DNA of 64,000 bases from CAVXNP01 sp963763305 (GCA_963763305.1 CAVXNP010000001.1:2046001-2110000); one strand, 5' to 3'. Counted from the first letter of the stretch, positions 26,990 through 36,073 are shown. A program made the numbers and translations. The notes: generated from the letters alone by a model not told the origin.

Positions 26990-27749
26990 AAGGCGCGCGG
27001 AAAACCAGGATTAACCGGATTAACCGGGTCCCAGCAACTAAAGGGGACGGAGGTAATTAAGGCGGGATAACTGCCTCCGACCCTGAGGTTTCCCCACGTT
27101 TCCCCTTGGCAGATCAGCATGTTGGCGCTGGTCCAAGAAAAGGGGTCAGGTTCATTTTCCAGCGTGCAAAAGTTTGAGGTAGCAGGCTGACGTTCACTTG
27201 TCGAGCAAAGCGAAAAGGGAAAAGGCGTCAGGTTCATTTATCTAGCGCTTGGAAGTGAACCTGAGATAGCCCGGGTTGGACGGACGCCTTTGAATGGGGA
27301 AATTCCCGGGAGATTAACCGGGTCAGAGCCCCTTATCGGACTTGAGGGGACGGAGGCAATTAGGGCGGCCTAATTGCCTCCGTCCCCTTTTCCGGCGGAC
27401 GTCCCCTTTTCTAGAACATGGAGTACCTTCGCCTTGGTCCTGGTCGGGCCTCCAGGCAGCAGCGCGCCCTTGGATCGGAGCGCTTCCAGCAACAAGTGGG
27501 AGCGACGCTTGGTCGCTGCGCGCGAGTCCGGCCGGCGCATCGGCCCGTGACGGACAAGAAGGGGCTCGACAAGAAGGGGTTATGGCCCTGTTCCGTGCGG
27601 TCCTCGACGATTCGAACTGGAAGATGTCCCTGACAGCTATCCCTTCAGAAACCGACGTTCTTGACGATAGAATTATCCGGCCATCAGCAAGGCCGCGTAG
27701 GCATGGACCTCACAGGTCCGGCCCAAGTAACCCACAGGGAGATCGAGCA
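26990..27749. repeat. repeat-rich intergenic region: elements A (copies 3, 4), motifs B and C
   Basis: Element A copy 3 is at 27040-27084. Motif B (AAAAGGGGTCAGGTTCATTT) is at 27138-27157 and, as AAAAGGCGTCAGGTTCATTT, at 27220-27239. The second B copy forms a hairpin with AAGTGAACCTG near 27252-27262. Motif C is at 27316-27333. Element A copy 4, with perfect 17-base arms GGGGACGGAGGCAATTA/TAATTGCCTCCGTCCCC, is at 27346-27387. The frame that stays open through 27393-27749 shows no protein-like features before the GTG at 27750. Confidence 0.8.
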
Positions 27750-29411
27750 GTGGTCACCGAGTACAGCGACGCCAAGAGCAAACCCAACGAAGCCAATCCG
27801 TTGCGGATCTCAAACTTCTTTCACCTCGTTGTGGGGTCTATCAATCTACTCGCAGGCGGCGTCGTGGCATTTCTGCTCACGCGTGAAACGCATAGCCTGG
27901 GTATGACGGTGATGCCCACGATCAGCATTGCCGCCACGTTGATGGTGCTCGGTCTGACCCAGGTGTCGCGTGTCTGGCGCGACGAGAAATTACGTTTCCA
28001 CCCTGATGACATCGGCCGGTTTGCGGTACCGGAAAAATTTGCGAAAAACGGGAAGCCCGACGAGGCCGGGTATCTGGTCGACGTCTTGAACAACGGCGTG
28101 CAGCCACTGAGGACGCCGGACAACGCGCTGCTCAACAAACTCTACAATCTGCTGCCCCGACTCGAGCTGGCGCCCGAGCTGGTGCGGTGGCATGCCGAGA
28201 CTCAGGCGTTCCGCATTGCCAGGCTGGTGGTAACAACGCTGGGTTTTCTGTTGGCCTGGCTGTTTGCCAAGCCGGATATTTTCGCCTGGATGGCGCCGGT
28301 CTACCTGTTTCTGGCCATCAATCCGATGGCAATCCTGCGCACGCTTGCACGGGGCGGCGCTGGCGACGAGCAGTTGGCGAGGCCCGCGGCCCCTACGGCG
28401 TATGGCTCCGTGACGCTCGTGATCTTCTCGATTTTTGCGCCCGTTCTGCTTGGTCTGGCGCCGCCCGGTCTGCTTCCTCCCGCACCCTATGCCACCTCGA
28501 CCATCGTCATTCCGACGATCGTGGCGATGGCCAGCTTGCTGCTGGCCAGTACGCTTTTCATCGCGGCGCTCAAGTTGCAGACGCGGGATCTCACGCAGTC
28601 AGGGGTGAATCACCACGTCCGCAAGGATCTGAGCGTCCCAAATCTCAGCAGCGGGCTGATCGACAGGCTGGAGAGCGAACTACCCTTTCCACGAACCGTA
28701 CTGTCGCGGAATACCGGCTGGCAGCAGGACGGCAACTTTGGTGGAAGTCTGCTGGCGGAAACCGAACCGAAGCTCAACGCAAGGAGCAGCCAGGGCAGTC
28801 TGGTGGAAGCCATCGGGGCGGCCTGGCGCGACAAGGAGCAGTACGCCCTGGTGGCACTCGGGGCGGTAGGCATGGTGGCGGGCCTTTGTGCGACTGCGCT
28901 GGTCTTCGTGTTCACTCGCAATCATCTTCCGGCCGTGGGCCTCACGTCGCTGGCTCTGTTCTCGGCCTCGCAATTCGCGCTTTTTGCCGCCCGCGGCATG
29001 TGGAATCGCGTGGAGTTCACTTCGAGCGTGTACCGCATCCATTACAAGGGCAGCTATCGACAGGCTCAGCGCACGGCAGGCAACAGCGTGACGGGGACCG
29101 GTACCCTGACAGAGAGCACCACGCGCGTAGAGCACGTCGATTTCCGGGTCTGCGTCGCACGAGTTCAGAGTGTCACCTTTGCCCGGAAGGGCTTGCGGTA
29201 TATCCAAAGCCTCGACCTCAAGCCGCAGGAATGCGAGGAGCAGTTCAGGCGTATCGAGGACTTCTACAGCGACGTCATGCAGCGCAAGGCGCAGGCGTAT
29301 AGCGAGGAGGGCATGGTGCGCAAGCTCGTCCACGGGCACGGCAGCGCACCCGATCCATCGGTCGCGCTGCTGGCGGCCGAGGCGCCGGTCGACCAAGCAC
29401 CCGAGGAGTAG
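27750..29411 (+). CDS. large multi-pass membrane protein, unknown function
   Basis: A 553-residue protein with about eight membrane helices in three groups: about 22-65, 155-250 including GFLLAWLFAKPDIFAWMAPVYLF, and 365-420. Between and after these are cytosolic-looking segments, ending in an amphipathic C-terminal domain (EECEEQFRRIEDFY-like helices) and an acidic tail. The GTG at 27750 follows AGGGAG by eight bases and is preferred to starts further upstream. No family is recognised. GC is normal for the genome, unlike the left part of the island, but both sides carry element A. Confidence 0.75.
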   Translation: MVTEYSDAKSKPNEANPLRISNFFHLVVGSINLLAGGVVAFLLTRETHSLGMTVMPTISIAATLMVLGLTQVSRVWRDEKLRFHPDDIGRFAVPEKFAKNGKPDEAGYLVDVLNNGVQPLRTPDNALLNKLYNLLPRLELAPELVRWHAETQAFRIARLVVTTLGFLLAWLFAKPDIFAWMAPVYLFLAINPMAILRTLARGGAGDEQLARPAAPTAYGSVTLVIFSIFAPVLLGLAPPGLLPPAPYATSTIVIPTIVAMASLLLASTLFIAALKLQTRDLTQSGVNHHVRKDLSVPNLSSGLIDRLESELPFPRTVLSRNTGWQQDGNFGGSLLAETEPKLNARSSQGSLVEAIGAAWRDKEQYALVALGAVGMVAGLCATALVFVFTRNHLPAVGLTSLALFSASQFALFAARGMWNRVEFTSSVYRIHYKGSYRQAQRTAGNSVTGTGTLTESTTRVEHVDFRVCVARVQSVTFARKGLRYIQSLDLKPQECEEQFRRIEDFYSDVMQRKAQAYSEEGMVRKLVHGHGSAPDPSVALLAAEAPVDQAPEE

Positions 29412-30294
29412 CCGCAAAACCGGGTCCCAAATAAGGGGACGGAGGCAATTAAGGCAGGTTAATTGCCTCCGTCCCCTTTTCCTCCCTTTTCCTCCGCGGA
29501 TGGGCACATGCTCTGGCCGTTCACATCCACCGCCGAGTCGATGCGCGCAATGTGCCTGGCGGCGCCCAGGCCCAGAAAAAGGGGTCAGGTTAGTTAATTC
29601 GTGCAAATAACCGGGTCAGAGCTGGTCAGAGCCCCTTACCTCTGCTCGAGCCCGCGATGGCGAGGTTTGCCCTTGCTTCGTGATGTCGAGAGAGAGAGCG
29701 GGACCAGCCCAGGTTCCATCCGGCGGGTGAACCTGGCCGTCTCTGGTGGCCTCCGCCCCATCAGGCTGCGCGCGGCAGTGCTTCCCGAGTGCACCCGACT
29801 CCCGGTGCTACCCGATGTCGCGCTCGGTCGGAGCGGACCTACGCGACGCCATTTGGGGCAGAGTTGACGCACGTCAAGTTGCGTCCCACGCGCTCGGCTA
29901 GCTTTCCCGGTGCAGGGGCATTCGTCCCGTACCGGCGGTCCGACCGTCTTGCACGGGTGCAAAGGGCGACTCGCCCGGAGGCAGTTATGAAACTGACAAT
30001 GCACAAGTGTGTCAGAAAAGGGGTCAGGTTCATTTATCCAGTGCTGGGAAGTGAAACCGATGCCGTTCTGGCTGGCAGGCCTTCCGTCCGGCCCCCGGGG
30101 CCGCGCAGGGAGCTTCATCAGAGCCCCTGATGTGTAACAGCTCGCACAAAGCGGAAGGTTTCGCCACTGCTCGCCAGCGTCAGCGCAAAACAGTGATTTC
30201 GCGCGAAAGCGAAGCTCGACAACGACGTGGGCCACCTTGCTTGCAGGCGTTGCCGTGCCAATGGGTGAAACTTGCGGACTGACAAGGAATCCAC
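29412..30294. repeat. repeat-rich intergenic region: element A copy 5, motifs B and C
   Basis: Element A copy 5 at 29433-29478 has perfect 19-base arms AAGGGGACGGAGGCAATTA/TAATTGCCTCCGTCCCCTT. Motif B appears as AAAAAGGGGTCAGGTTAGTT at 29575-29594 and as AAAAGGGGTCAGGTTCATTT at 30016-30035. Motif C copies lie at 29609-29634. The remaining sequence contains open frames on both strands but none with recognisable protein features. Confidence 0.75.
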
Positions 30295-30822
30295 GTGAAT
30301 AAAGTTGCCCTCTGCATCGGCATCATGCTTGGCGCTATCGCCGCCACCGCGCAGGCTGCTGCAGCCGCGGACCAGCATTCCCCTTCAGCGGATGCACTGA
30401 GCAAGACGGTCTCCCGGCTGGATACTGAATTGTTCGATGCCTTCAATCATTGCGACGCCCCCGGCGAACTGCAAAAGCACGCGGGCTACCTGGCAAGGGG
30501 CCTGGAGTTCTATCACGACGAAGGTGGCGTGACCTGGACGCGTGCCGCCTACCTCGCCAACACGGAAAAGAACGTGTGCGGCCATTTCCGGCGCGAACTC
30601 GTTCCTGGCAGCCTCCGGATTTTCCCGATCAGGGATTTCGGCGCGATCGAGCAGGGCTGGCACAAGTTCTGCGACCTGAAGACCGACCAGTGTTTCGGTG
30701 AAGCCCGGTTCCTGATCGTCTGGCGGCACCTTGCCGGGAAATGGGAGGCGACCCGTATCCTCAGTTACGGACACCGCCCGATTACACCCGGTTCCGGCGA
30801 ACGTTCCGGTTCGGGCTCGTGA
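30295..30822 (+). CDS. exported protein with SnoaL/NTF2-like fold (probable)
   Basis: A 175-residue protein with a signal peptide (NKVALCIGIMLGAIAATAQAAA), starting at GTG. The mature part resembles DUF4440/SnoaL-like domains: a helical start (LSKTVSRLDTELFDAFNHCD), LEFYHDEGGVTWTRAAYLAN and a C-terminal RFLIVWRHLAGKWEATRILSYGH. Such proteins are small cone-shaped folds, often with unknown ligands. It carries four cysteines. It has no operon partner. Confidence 0.7.
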   Translation: MNKVALCIGIMLGAIAATAQAAAAADQHSPSADALSKTVSRLDTELFDAFNHCDAPGELQKHAGYLARGLEFYHDEGGVTWTRAAYLANTEKNVCGHFRRELVPGSLRIFPIRDFGAIEQGWHKFCDLKTDQCFGEARFLIVWRHLAGKWEATRILSYGHRPITPGSGERSGSGS

Positions 30823-31119
30823 AGCTGGCCGTGGCCCGCAAAGTGGGACGATAGCCGGGACCGAAGCAATCAGGCGGGATAAATGCCTGCGTACCTCTCA
30901 TGGCGCAACGGCCTCCCAACTGGTGGCCGTCGACATCGTTGCGCGCGTTGCCCTGTTGATCCTGAGGTGGGAGCCAGTGAATGGCTCCGGATGCGGGTGA
31001 GCGGTTGTGCCGTGCCGGCCCGTGTAGGGGATTCCTGATAGCCGCAAGGGGCCTGCATACCTAGAATGCGAGGCCCGCTGCGGGAGCGGCGGGTTCGGAT
31101 ACCAGAACCAACAGCAGGA
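30823..31119. other. intergenic region with a degenerate element A
   Basis: GGGACCGAAGCAATCAGGCGG ... AAATGCCTGCGTAC, around 30858-30893, resembles a worn copy of element A. No gene is seen. Confidence 0.4.
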
Positions 31120-31128
31120 ATGCATTCA

Positions 31129-31725
31129 ATGAAAACCCTTATCAGCGCGACCGCGGGCCTGGCGTTCGCCCTCGCGGCTTCTTCCGCCATGGCTGCCGAC
31201 GGCCAGGTATTTGTCAATGCCGGCCTGGGTCAGTCCACGTACCACGCCAGCGTTGGCGCCGTTGGCGACAACACGGCTACGGCGACCGCTCTGCGAGCGG
31301 GTTATGTCTGGCGGGGATCGATGGATCTCGGCGTCGAAGGCGGTTATGTCGACCTCGGCAAGGCCAGCGGTAGCACGGGCCTCACGGTGCTTGAAGAAGG
31401 CACGGTCAAGGTGAAGGGGTGGTTGCTTGGTCTCAACGGCAAGTACCACTTTGCGGATACCTGGTACGTGTCGGCCCGAGCGGGCTTCATGCGTGACACC
31501 GTCGATGCCACCTACCGCTACAGCGACCCGGTCACCAGCACCTACGCCAGCGGCAGCGCAGACGGCACCAGCTGGTATGGCGGCGTCGGTTTCGGCTACG
31601 ACTTCCAGCGCGGCTTCAGCCTCGGGCTGAACTACGACAACTACCATGCCAAGGCAGACACCGATGCCGGTAATGTGTCCGGCAATATCGGCACGTACAT
31701 GGTGACGGCCGAATACCGGTTCTGA
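31129..31725 (+). CDS. outer-membrane beta-barrel protein (OmpA-like N-terminal type)
   Basis: A 198-residue protein with a clean signal peptide (MKTLISATAGLAFALAASSAMA) and an eight-strand-type barrel. Strands such as VFVNAGLGQSTYHASV, SMDLGVEGGYVDLG and TSWYGGVGFGYDFQRGFSLGLNYDNY end with TYMVTAEYRF, a terminal Phe as needed for outer-membrane assembly. ATG 31129, eight bases after AGGAA, is preferred over the ATG nine bases upstream. A terminator follows. Its ligand or role is unknown. Confidence 0.85.
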   Translation: MKTLISATAGLAFALAASSAMAADGQVFVNAGLGQSTYHASVGAVGDNTATATALRAGYVWRGSMDLGVEGGYVDLGKASGSTGLTVLEEGTVKVKGWLLGLNGKYHFADTWYVSARAGFMRDTVDATYRYSDPVTSTYASGSADGTSWYGGVGFGYDFQRGFSLGLNYDNYHAKADTDAGNVSGNIGTYMVTAEYRF

Positions 31726-31748
31726 GGAACGGCATTCGGGAGGAGGGA

Positions 31749-31776
31749 ACGGCCGCCTCGCGCGGCCGTTTTCTTG
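31749..31776 (+). terminator. terminator after the barrel gene
   Basis: AACGGCCGC-CTCGC-GCGGCCGTT followed by TTCTTGTT, 23 bases after the stop. Confidence 0.85.
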
Positions 31777-32191
31777 TTCATCGCGCTTTATCGGGGGCGG
31801 CGGCCCTGAGCTGAGCGACCACGGCGCCAGAGACCGTTGCGAATCTGGCAGTGGCTGGGCAGGCCCAAGCGGGTAGAGAACACCCCTTCCGGTTATCGCG
31901 TCTGACTCGAAACCGGATCACTGCGCGTGTCGCGCGAGACGAAGCGGACCTGGCCTTCCGGCCTGGCTGTGTTTCTGCCGGAGCCCCAGGCCGCCTGGCG
32001 GGCCAGGAGGCGCGGCATCGGCGCCGGGACGCGCGGAGCCAGAAAAGGGGTCAGGTTCATTTTCCAGCATGCGCGCGTGCGTTCGTGCGATCTCTCGGAG
32101 CTTAGGAGATCGAAGGGTCAGCTTCACGTGGATGCGCAACCGGCCGCATGCAGTCGTCCCGGAGCGGGGTCAGAATCACTGGCGACGCACC
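31777..32191. other. intergenic region with motif B copy
   Basis: AAAAGGGGTCAGGTTCATTT at 32043-32062 is a further exact motif B. A related GAGCGGGGTCAGAATCAC lies at 32163-32180. No gene is recognised before 32192. Confidence 0.7.
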
Positions 32192-32260
32192 ATGAAGTGG
32201 ATCCGTCTTTCTGTCTTGGCCATGCTGGGTGGATGCCTGACACCTCTTGTCTTCGCTTGA
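32192..32260 (+). other. 22-codon ORF that is essentially a bare signal peptide
   Basis: The ORF encodes MKWIRLSVLAMLGGC followed by LTPLVFA and a stop. It has a basic start, a hydrophobic core and a signal-peptidase-like end, and then nothing. It is either the 5' remnant of a truncated exported protein or a tiny hydrophobic peptide. It lies directly before the terminator hairpin of the convergent fasciclin gene. Confidence 0.4.
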
Positions 32261-32290
32261 AAAAAAGCCCGGAACCGCAGTCCCGGGCCT
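32260..32290 (-). terminator. terminator of the fasciclin gene
   Basis: On the minus strand GCCCGGGACTGCGGTTCCGGGC is followed by a run of seven T, about 45 bases after the gene's stop. Confidence 0.8.
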
Positions 32291-32336
32291 TGCTTCGTGC
32301 GTCGGATGCTACGCCGACGTCAGGTGAAGCCGAAGA

Positions 32337-32789
32337 TCAGTGCTTGGTGGCCTGTTTCGGCTGAAGGACGGCGTCGATCGAATGGATGATGCCATTGCTG
32401 GTGGCGATGTCATCGCCCAGCAGGCGCGCGTCGTTGATGGTGAGCTTGTTGTCGCGCTTGCTGATGTGGGCGGAGTCGCCTTGCAACATCTTGGGGTTGC
32501 TGAGGTTGCCGACTTCGGTCGTGCTGGCCCGCCCGGGCATCACGTGGTACTTCATGACTGCGATCAGCTGCGCCTTGTTCTCCGGCTTGAGCCAGTTCTC
32601 CAAGGTGCCCTTCGGAAGCTTGTTGAAGGCCTCGTCGGTGGGGGCGAAGACGGTGTACGGGCCCGAGCCCTTAAGCACGTCGGTCAGATCGGCGGCATCG
32701 AGTGCCTTGCGCAGTATGCCGAAAGAGCCTTGGCTGGCTGCGGCGTCGATGAGGTTGGTGGTGGAAACGCTGGAGACATGAGCATTCAT
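32337..32789 (-). CDS. fasciclin (FAS1) domain protein
   Basis: A 150-residue single FAS1 domain. The H1 and H2 motifs are clear: LKGSGPYTVFAPTDEAFNKLP and NGIIHSIDAVLQP at the end, with LIAVMKYHVMPG between them. FAS1 domains mediate adhesion or matrix contacts and are usually secreted. Here the start MNAHVSSVSTTNLID shows no signal peptide, so the location is unclear. Genes of this type are common as stand-alone genes in this group. Confidence 0.92.
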   Translation of the reverse strand: MNAHVSSVSTTNLIDAAASQGSFGILRKALDAADLTDVLKGSGPYTVFAPTDEAFNKLPKGTLENWLKPENKAQLIAVMKYHVMPGRASTTEVGNLSNPKMLQGDSAHISKRDNKLTINDARLLGDDIATSNGIIHSIDAVLQPKQATKH

Positions 32790-33196
32790 GGGGATTCGCC
32801 TTTGAGACGGACACCGCTTTTGCGGTATCGAAAGCGGCCGAGGCCGCAACCCCGACGTAAGGTCGGGGAAGTACTCAGTGGCGTTAGGTGAGCGTACCGC
32901 GGGGCTGAGGTGTGCAGCAGGATGGAATTTCCGGCACAGGGGCAGCATGCGCTGATGGGTGTTAGCTGGCTGTGACCCGGTTGTTGGGCGGCACCGGGGT
33001 CGTCATGCCGCCGCCGGGTCGATCGGCACGTAGGCCTTCTTCCACGCATCGCCGAAGAGCAACAGCCCGTGTTGCCGCTGGCCACCAGCCGCTGTGTTTC
33101 ATGCGGCGCCAGGATCGCGCCCGTCACCGTTCTGCTAAGGGCCGTGTCGCACAAGAGTGCCAGGGGCAACCGATTGGACGGGCGCAAGCGATGCCT
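32790..33196. other. intergenic region between convergent/tandem minus-strand genes
   Basis: Two perfect small hairpins, GCGGCCGAGGCCGC (32834-32847) and CCCCGAC-GTAAG-GTCGGGG (32850-32868), lie 45-80 bases upstream of the fasciclin start and would be in its leader. Nothing else is recognised. Confidence 0.4.
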
Positions 33197-34504
33197 TCAT
33201 GTGACGCGTTCGCCGGCCGCCACGCGAACGGAAGGTTCACCCACGGGCGATGGAGCGATGGTCAGCCGGATCCGCCCCGAACCGCGGTCCAGGCGCAGCT
33301 GACGATGCCGGACCAGATAGAGCACCCCCACCACCGCCGCCGCCACGCCCGCCAGCGCACCCACGCCCAACGCCCAGCGCGCGCCGTAGTGATCGACCAC
33401 CCAGCCAACCAGCGGCGCGCCGATCGGGGTGCCGCCCATCACCACCGCGATGCGCAGCGCCAACACCCGCCCCCGCATGGCGCGTTCGGTGGTCAGCTGC
33501 ATCATCGAGTTGCTGCCGGTCATGAAAGTCAGCGCGGCCAGGCCGACGAAAAACAGCACCAGCCCGAACAACAGGGGACTGGGCATGATCGCGGCCAGCG
33601 CCACGGTGATGCCGAAGGCGGCGGAGGAGACCGCCATCAGCACCATGCCGGGGTGCTCGCGCCGGGCCGACAGCAGGGCGCCGCTCATGGTGCCCGCGGC
33701 CATGGCCGAGGTCAGCAGCCCATACTGGCTGGAGTCGCCGTGGAATACGGTAACCGACATGGTGGAGACGAAGATCGCGAAGTTGAAGCCGAAGGTACCC
33801 AGCAGAAAAAGCATCAGCAGCACCGCGGTGAGGTCAGGCCGTTGCCACACATACCCGAAGCCCGCGAGCAGACTGCCGCGGGTGCGGGCAGGGCGCTCGT
33901 GCGTGTGCAGCTCGTGCACGCGCAGGAACAGCAGCGAGACCAGTACCGCGGCATAGGAGCCGGCGTTGATCAGGAACAGCCAGCCTTCACCCACGGCCGC
34001 GATCAGCAAGCCGGCGACCGCCGGACCGATCATCCGCGCGGCATTGAACGAGGTCGAGTTGAGTGCCACCGCATTGGCCAGGTCCTCGTCGCTGACCAGG
34101 TCGGAAACAAACGCCTGCCGTGCGGGTGCATCGAACGCCGTGACACAGCCCAGCAGCAGCGCGAACCCGTACACCTGCCACAGCTGCACCGTTCCGGTGA
34201 CGGTAAGCAAACCCAGCCCCAGTGCCAGGATCCCGGAGATGGCCTGGGTGGCGAGCAGCAGCTTGCGTCGATCCATGTGGTCGGCGGCGAAGCCGGTCAG
34301 TGGCAGCAGCAGCAGCGGCGGCCCGAACTGCAGCGCCATCACCGTGCCCACCGCGGTGGCGCTATGGCGGGTCAGTACGGTCAGCACCAGCCAATCCTGG
34401 CCGATGCGCTGCATCCAGGTGCCGACATTGGAAACCAGGGCGCCGCCGGCCCAGACCCGGTAGTTGAATTGTCGCAGTGCGCGGAACGTGCTTTTGCCTT
34501 TCAT
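33197..34504 (-). CDS. MFS transporter (EntS/MFS_3 type)
   Basis: A 435-residue permease with about twelve membrane helices. The N-terminal FRALRQFNYRVWAGGALVSN and TWMQRIGQDWLVLTVL, the loop DHMDRRKLL after helix 2, and FDAPARQAFVSDLV are typical of the EntS-like exporter branch. It probably exports a small molecule or siderophore by proton antiport; the substrate is not predictable. The start MKGKSTFRALR at 34504 is chosen because the membrane core follows at once; longer readings have no support. No regulator gene is adjacent. Confidence 0.9.
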   Translation of the reverse strand: MKGKSTFRALRQFNYRVWAGGALVSNVGTWMQRIGQDWLVLTVLTRHSATAVGTVMALQFGPPLLLLPLTGFAADHMDRRKLLLATQAISGILALGLGLLTVTGTVQLWQVYGFALLLGCVTAFDAPARQAFVSDLVSDEDLANAVALNSTSFNAARMIGPAVAGLLIAAVGEGWLFLINAGSYAAVLVSLLFLRVHELHTHERPARTRGSLLAGFGYVWQRPDLTAVLLMLFLLGTFGFNFAIFVSTMSVTVFHGDSSQYGLLTSAMAAGTMSGALLSARREHPGMVLMAVSSAAFGITVALAAIMPSPLLFGLVLFFVGLAALTFMTGSNSMMQLTTERAMRGRVLALRIAVVMGGTPIGAPLVGWVVDHYGARWALGVGALAGVAAAVVGVLYLVRHRQLRLDRGSGRIRLTIAPSPVGEPSVRVAAGERVT

Positions 34505-34954
34505 GGTCCGGTCGGGGTCGATCGCCGTGTGGTCGCCGTGGAAACGGTAGAACAGGCGGACGGAGAGGGGCGAGCCAGGCAGCATGCCAGAGCCGGCCGC
34601 CAGCATATCGGCATCGTTGCGAAGAAGGGGTCACCCATGCGCTGCCGGGGTCTGCGCGACGTGCGTCGCGCGACCTGGCCCTTCGGCGTTTTCCCGGCGC
34701 GCTGGAGGGAAGCTGCTTTTGGGGGCCGGTGGCGTCGGGCATGACCAATGACCCTTCGTCGATGGTCGCTTCGCAGGCTAGGCTTCGCAACGGCCGCTCC
34801 GGTGGGCACGTGTTGCCTGCCATCCGGCCGCGGAAGGCTTTCCGCTCGGCGCGCGGTGCGTGCCGCGGAAGAGCCGTCCGGCTTGCCGCGGGCGATTCGG
34901 CCAAACCCCTGGCCCGTCCGCGGTTCCCCCATAGAACCAAGAAAAGGAATATCC
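34505..34954. other. intergenic region, divergent promoters expected
   Basis: No convincing gene or RNA motif is seen between the MFS gene and the next plus-strand gene. AAAAGGAA just before 34955 is the latter's ribosome-binding site. Confidence 0.5.
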
Positions 34955-35350
34955 ATGAACAGGTCTCTCTCGACCCAGGCCCCGGCGCGTCGCCGCGGCT
35001 TTGCGACCCTGGCGCTGGCGGCCCTCGTTGGCGCCGTCGGCCTGGGTGGCTCGGCCCTGGTCCATGCACAGTCCACCGCTGGCGTGGTGTTCGGCAACGC
35101 GCCGGCGGGCGACACCGTCACGGCGCGCAGCACCATCAACGGCACCCAGCGTGAAGTGCACGTGGCGAGCAATGGCCGCTACGCCATCCGGGCGCTGCCG
35201 GTGGGCGTCTACGACGTCATCCTGACCAAGAACGACGAGGTCGTCACGCAGAAGCTGAAGGTGCCGGTCATCGTGGGTCGAAGCATCAAGGTCGACTTTG
35301 CATGCGTAGGGGGCGGCTGCCGCCAGGCTTCGGCCACGAGTCAGCAGTAA
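34955..35350 (+). CDS. exported carboxypeptidase-regulatory-like domain protein
   Basis: A 131-residue secreted protein. A long basic signal peptide (RRRGFATLALAALVGAVGLGG) ends near HAQ. The mature part, GVVFGNAPAGDTVTARSTING and GRYAIRALPVGVYDVIL, is the domain that begins Oar-type TonB-dependent receptors. Here it stands alone and ends in a Gly/Cys segment (CVGGGC) with no barrel after it. AAAAGGAA precedes the ATG. It may be a free binding or plug-like domain or a relic of a larger receptor; a terminator directly downstream argues that the gene is complete. Confidence 0.7.
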   Translation: MNRSLSTQAPARRRGFATLALAALVGAVGLGGSALVHAQSTAGVVFGNAPAGDTVTARSTINGTQREVHVASNGRYAIRALPVGVYDVILTKNDEVVTQKLKVPVIVGRSIKVDFACVGGGCRQASATSQQ

Positions 35351-35396
35351 GCCACCGGGCAGGTCGGTCAGTCAGTACGCTGACCGCGAACGATGG

Positions 35397-35428
35397 TGGC
35401 CCGGCACCGCCAGGTGCCGGGCCTCTTG
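35397..35428 (+). terminator. terminator after the carboxypeptidase-regulatory-like gene
   Basis: GCCCGGCACC-GCCA-GGTGCCGGGC followed by CTCTT, about 45 bases after the stop. Confidence 0.75.
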
Positions 35429-35560
35429 CAGCGATCGCACAAGCCATGCGGCCACCATTTCGGCGCCCCAGCCGCCGCCGCTTGGCAAGACTCGTCGGAC
35501 TCGGTGTCGCAGCGGCTTTTCAATCAAACGGGGCGGGCGAACCAAGCCGGCGAGCCGCCA

Positions 35561-36073
35561 TCAGGGCGCAGTGCAAAGCTGGACCAGCTTGGCGACGGTG
35601 TTGATGTTGCGGCCGGTGCCGTCTTTCGCGGCGGGGATCGTCAATCGCGAGTCCGCCATGCCCTCGCCGTAATGCACGTAGATCTCGCGCTCGCCGCAGG
35701 CGAGGCGCTCCCGCTTTCGATGCCTGATGTCGTCCAGTGCACCGGCGGGTGGTGCACTGTCGAGAAAGATCACCACCACGCGGTTGCCGGGTTCCTCGGG
35801 GTAGGGGTTGCTGGCCAGAACCCGGGCCAGCTCGGCCGCACTGCGTACCAGCACGCCGACCGGTTTGCCGGCGTAGTTGTGCAGTTGCTGCTGCAGCTTT
35901 GTCTTTACCGCTTCTTCGCCAAGCTTGCTTGTGAAAAGTACGTTGCCGCTGGCGATGTAGGTGCGTACCGCGGCGAAACCCGCCGCTTCGCAGAGGCTTG
36001 TGAGGTCGCTCATCGGCAATTTGCCGGTGCCGCCGACATTGACGGCGCGGAGCAGGGCTATGTACTGGGTCAT
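35561..36073 (-). CDS. DUF1697 family protein
   Basis: A 170-residue cytosolic protein. The opening YIALLRAVNVGGTGKLPM and the following YIASGNVLF are the signature of DUF1697. The C-terminal block DSRLTIPAAKDGTGRNINTV is also typical. The biochemical role of the family is unknown. It stands alone, about 100 bases from the TRIC channel gene in the same direction. Confidence 0.92.
   Translation of the reverse strand: MTQYIALLRAVNVGGTGKLPMSDLTSLCEAAGFAAVRTYIASGNVLFTSKLGEEAVKTKLQQQLHNYAGKPVGVLVRSAAELARVLASNPYPEEPGNRVVVIFLDSAPPAGALDDIRHRKRERLACGEREIYVHYGEGMADSRLTIPAAKDGTGRNINTVAKLVQLCTAP

Noticed and set aside
22590..32336. Prophage or integrative element
   Set aside because: No integrase, att-like direct repeats, phage structural genes or tRNA at either end. 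The term island is used only for composition and repeat content.
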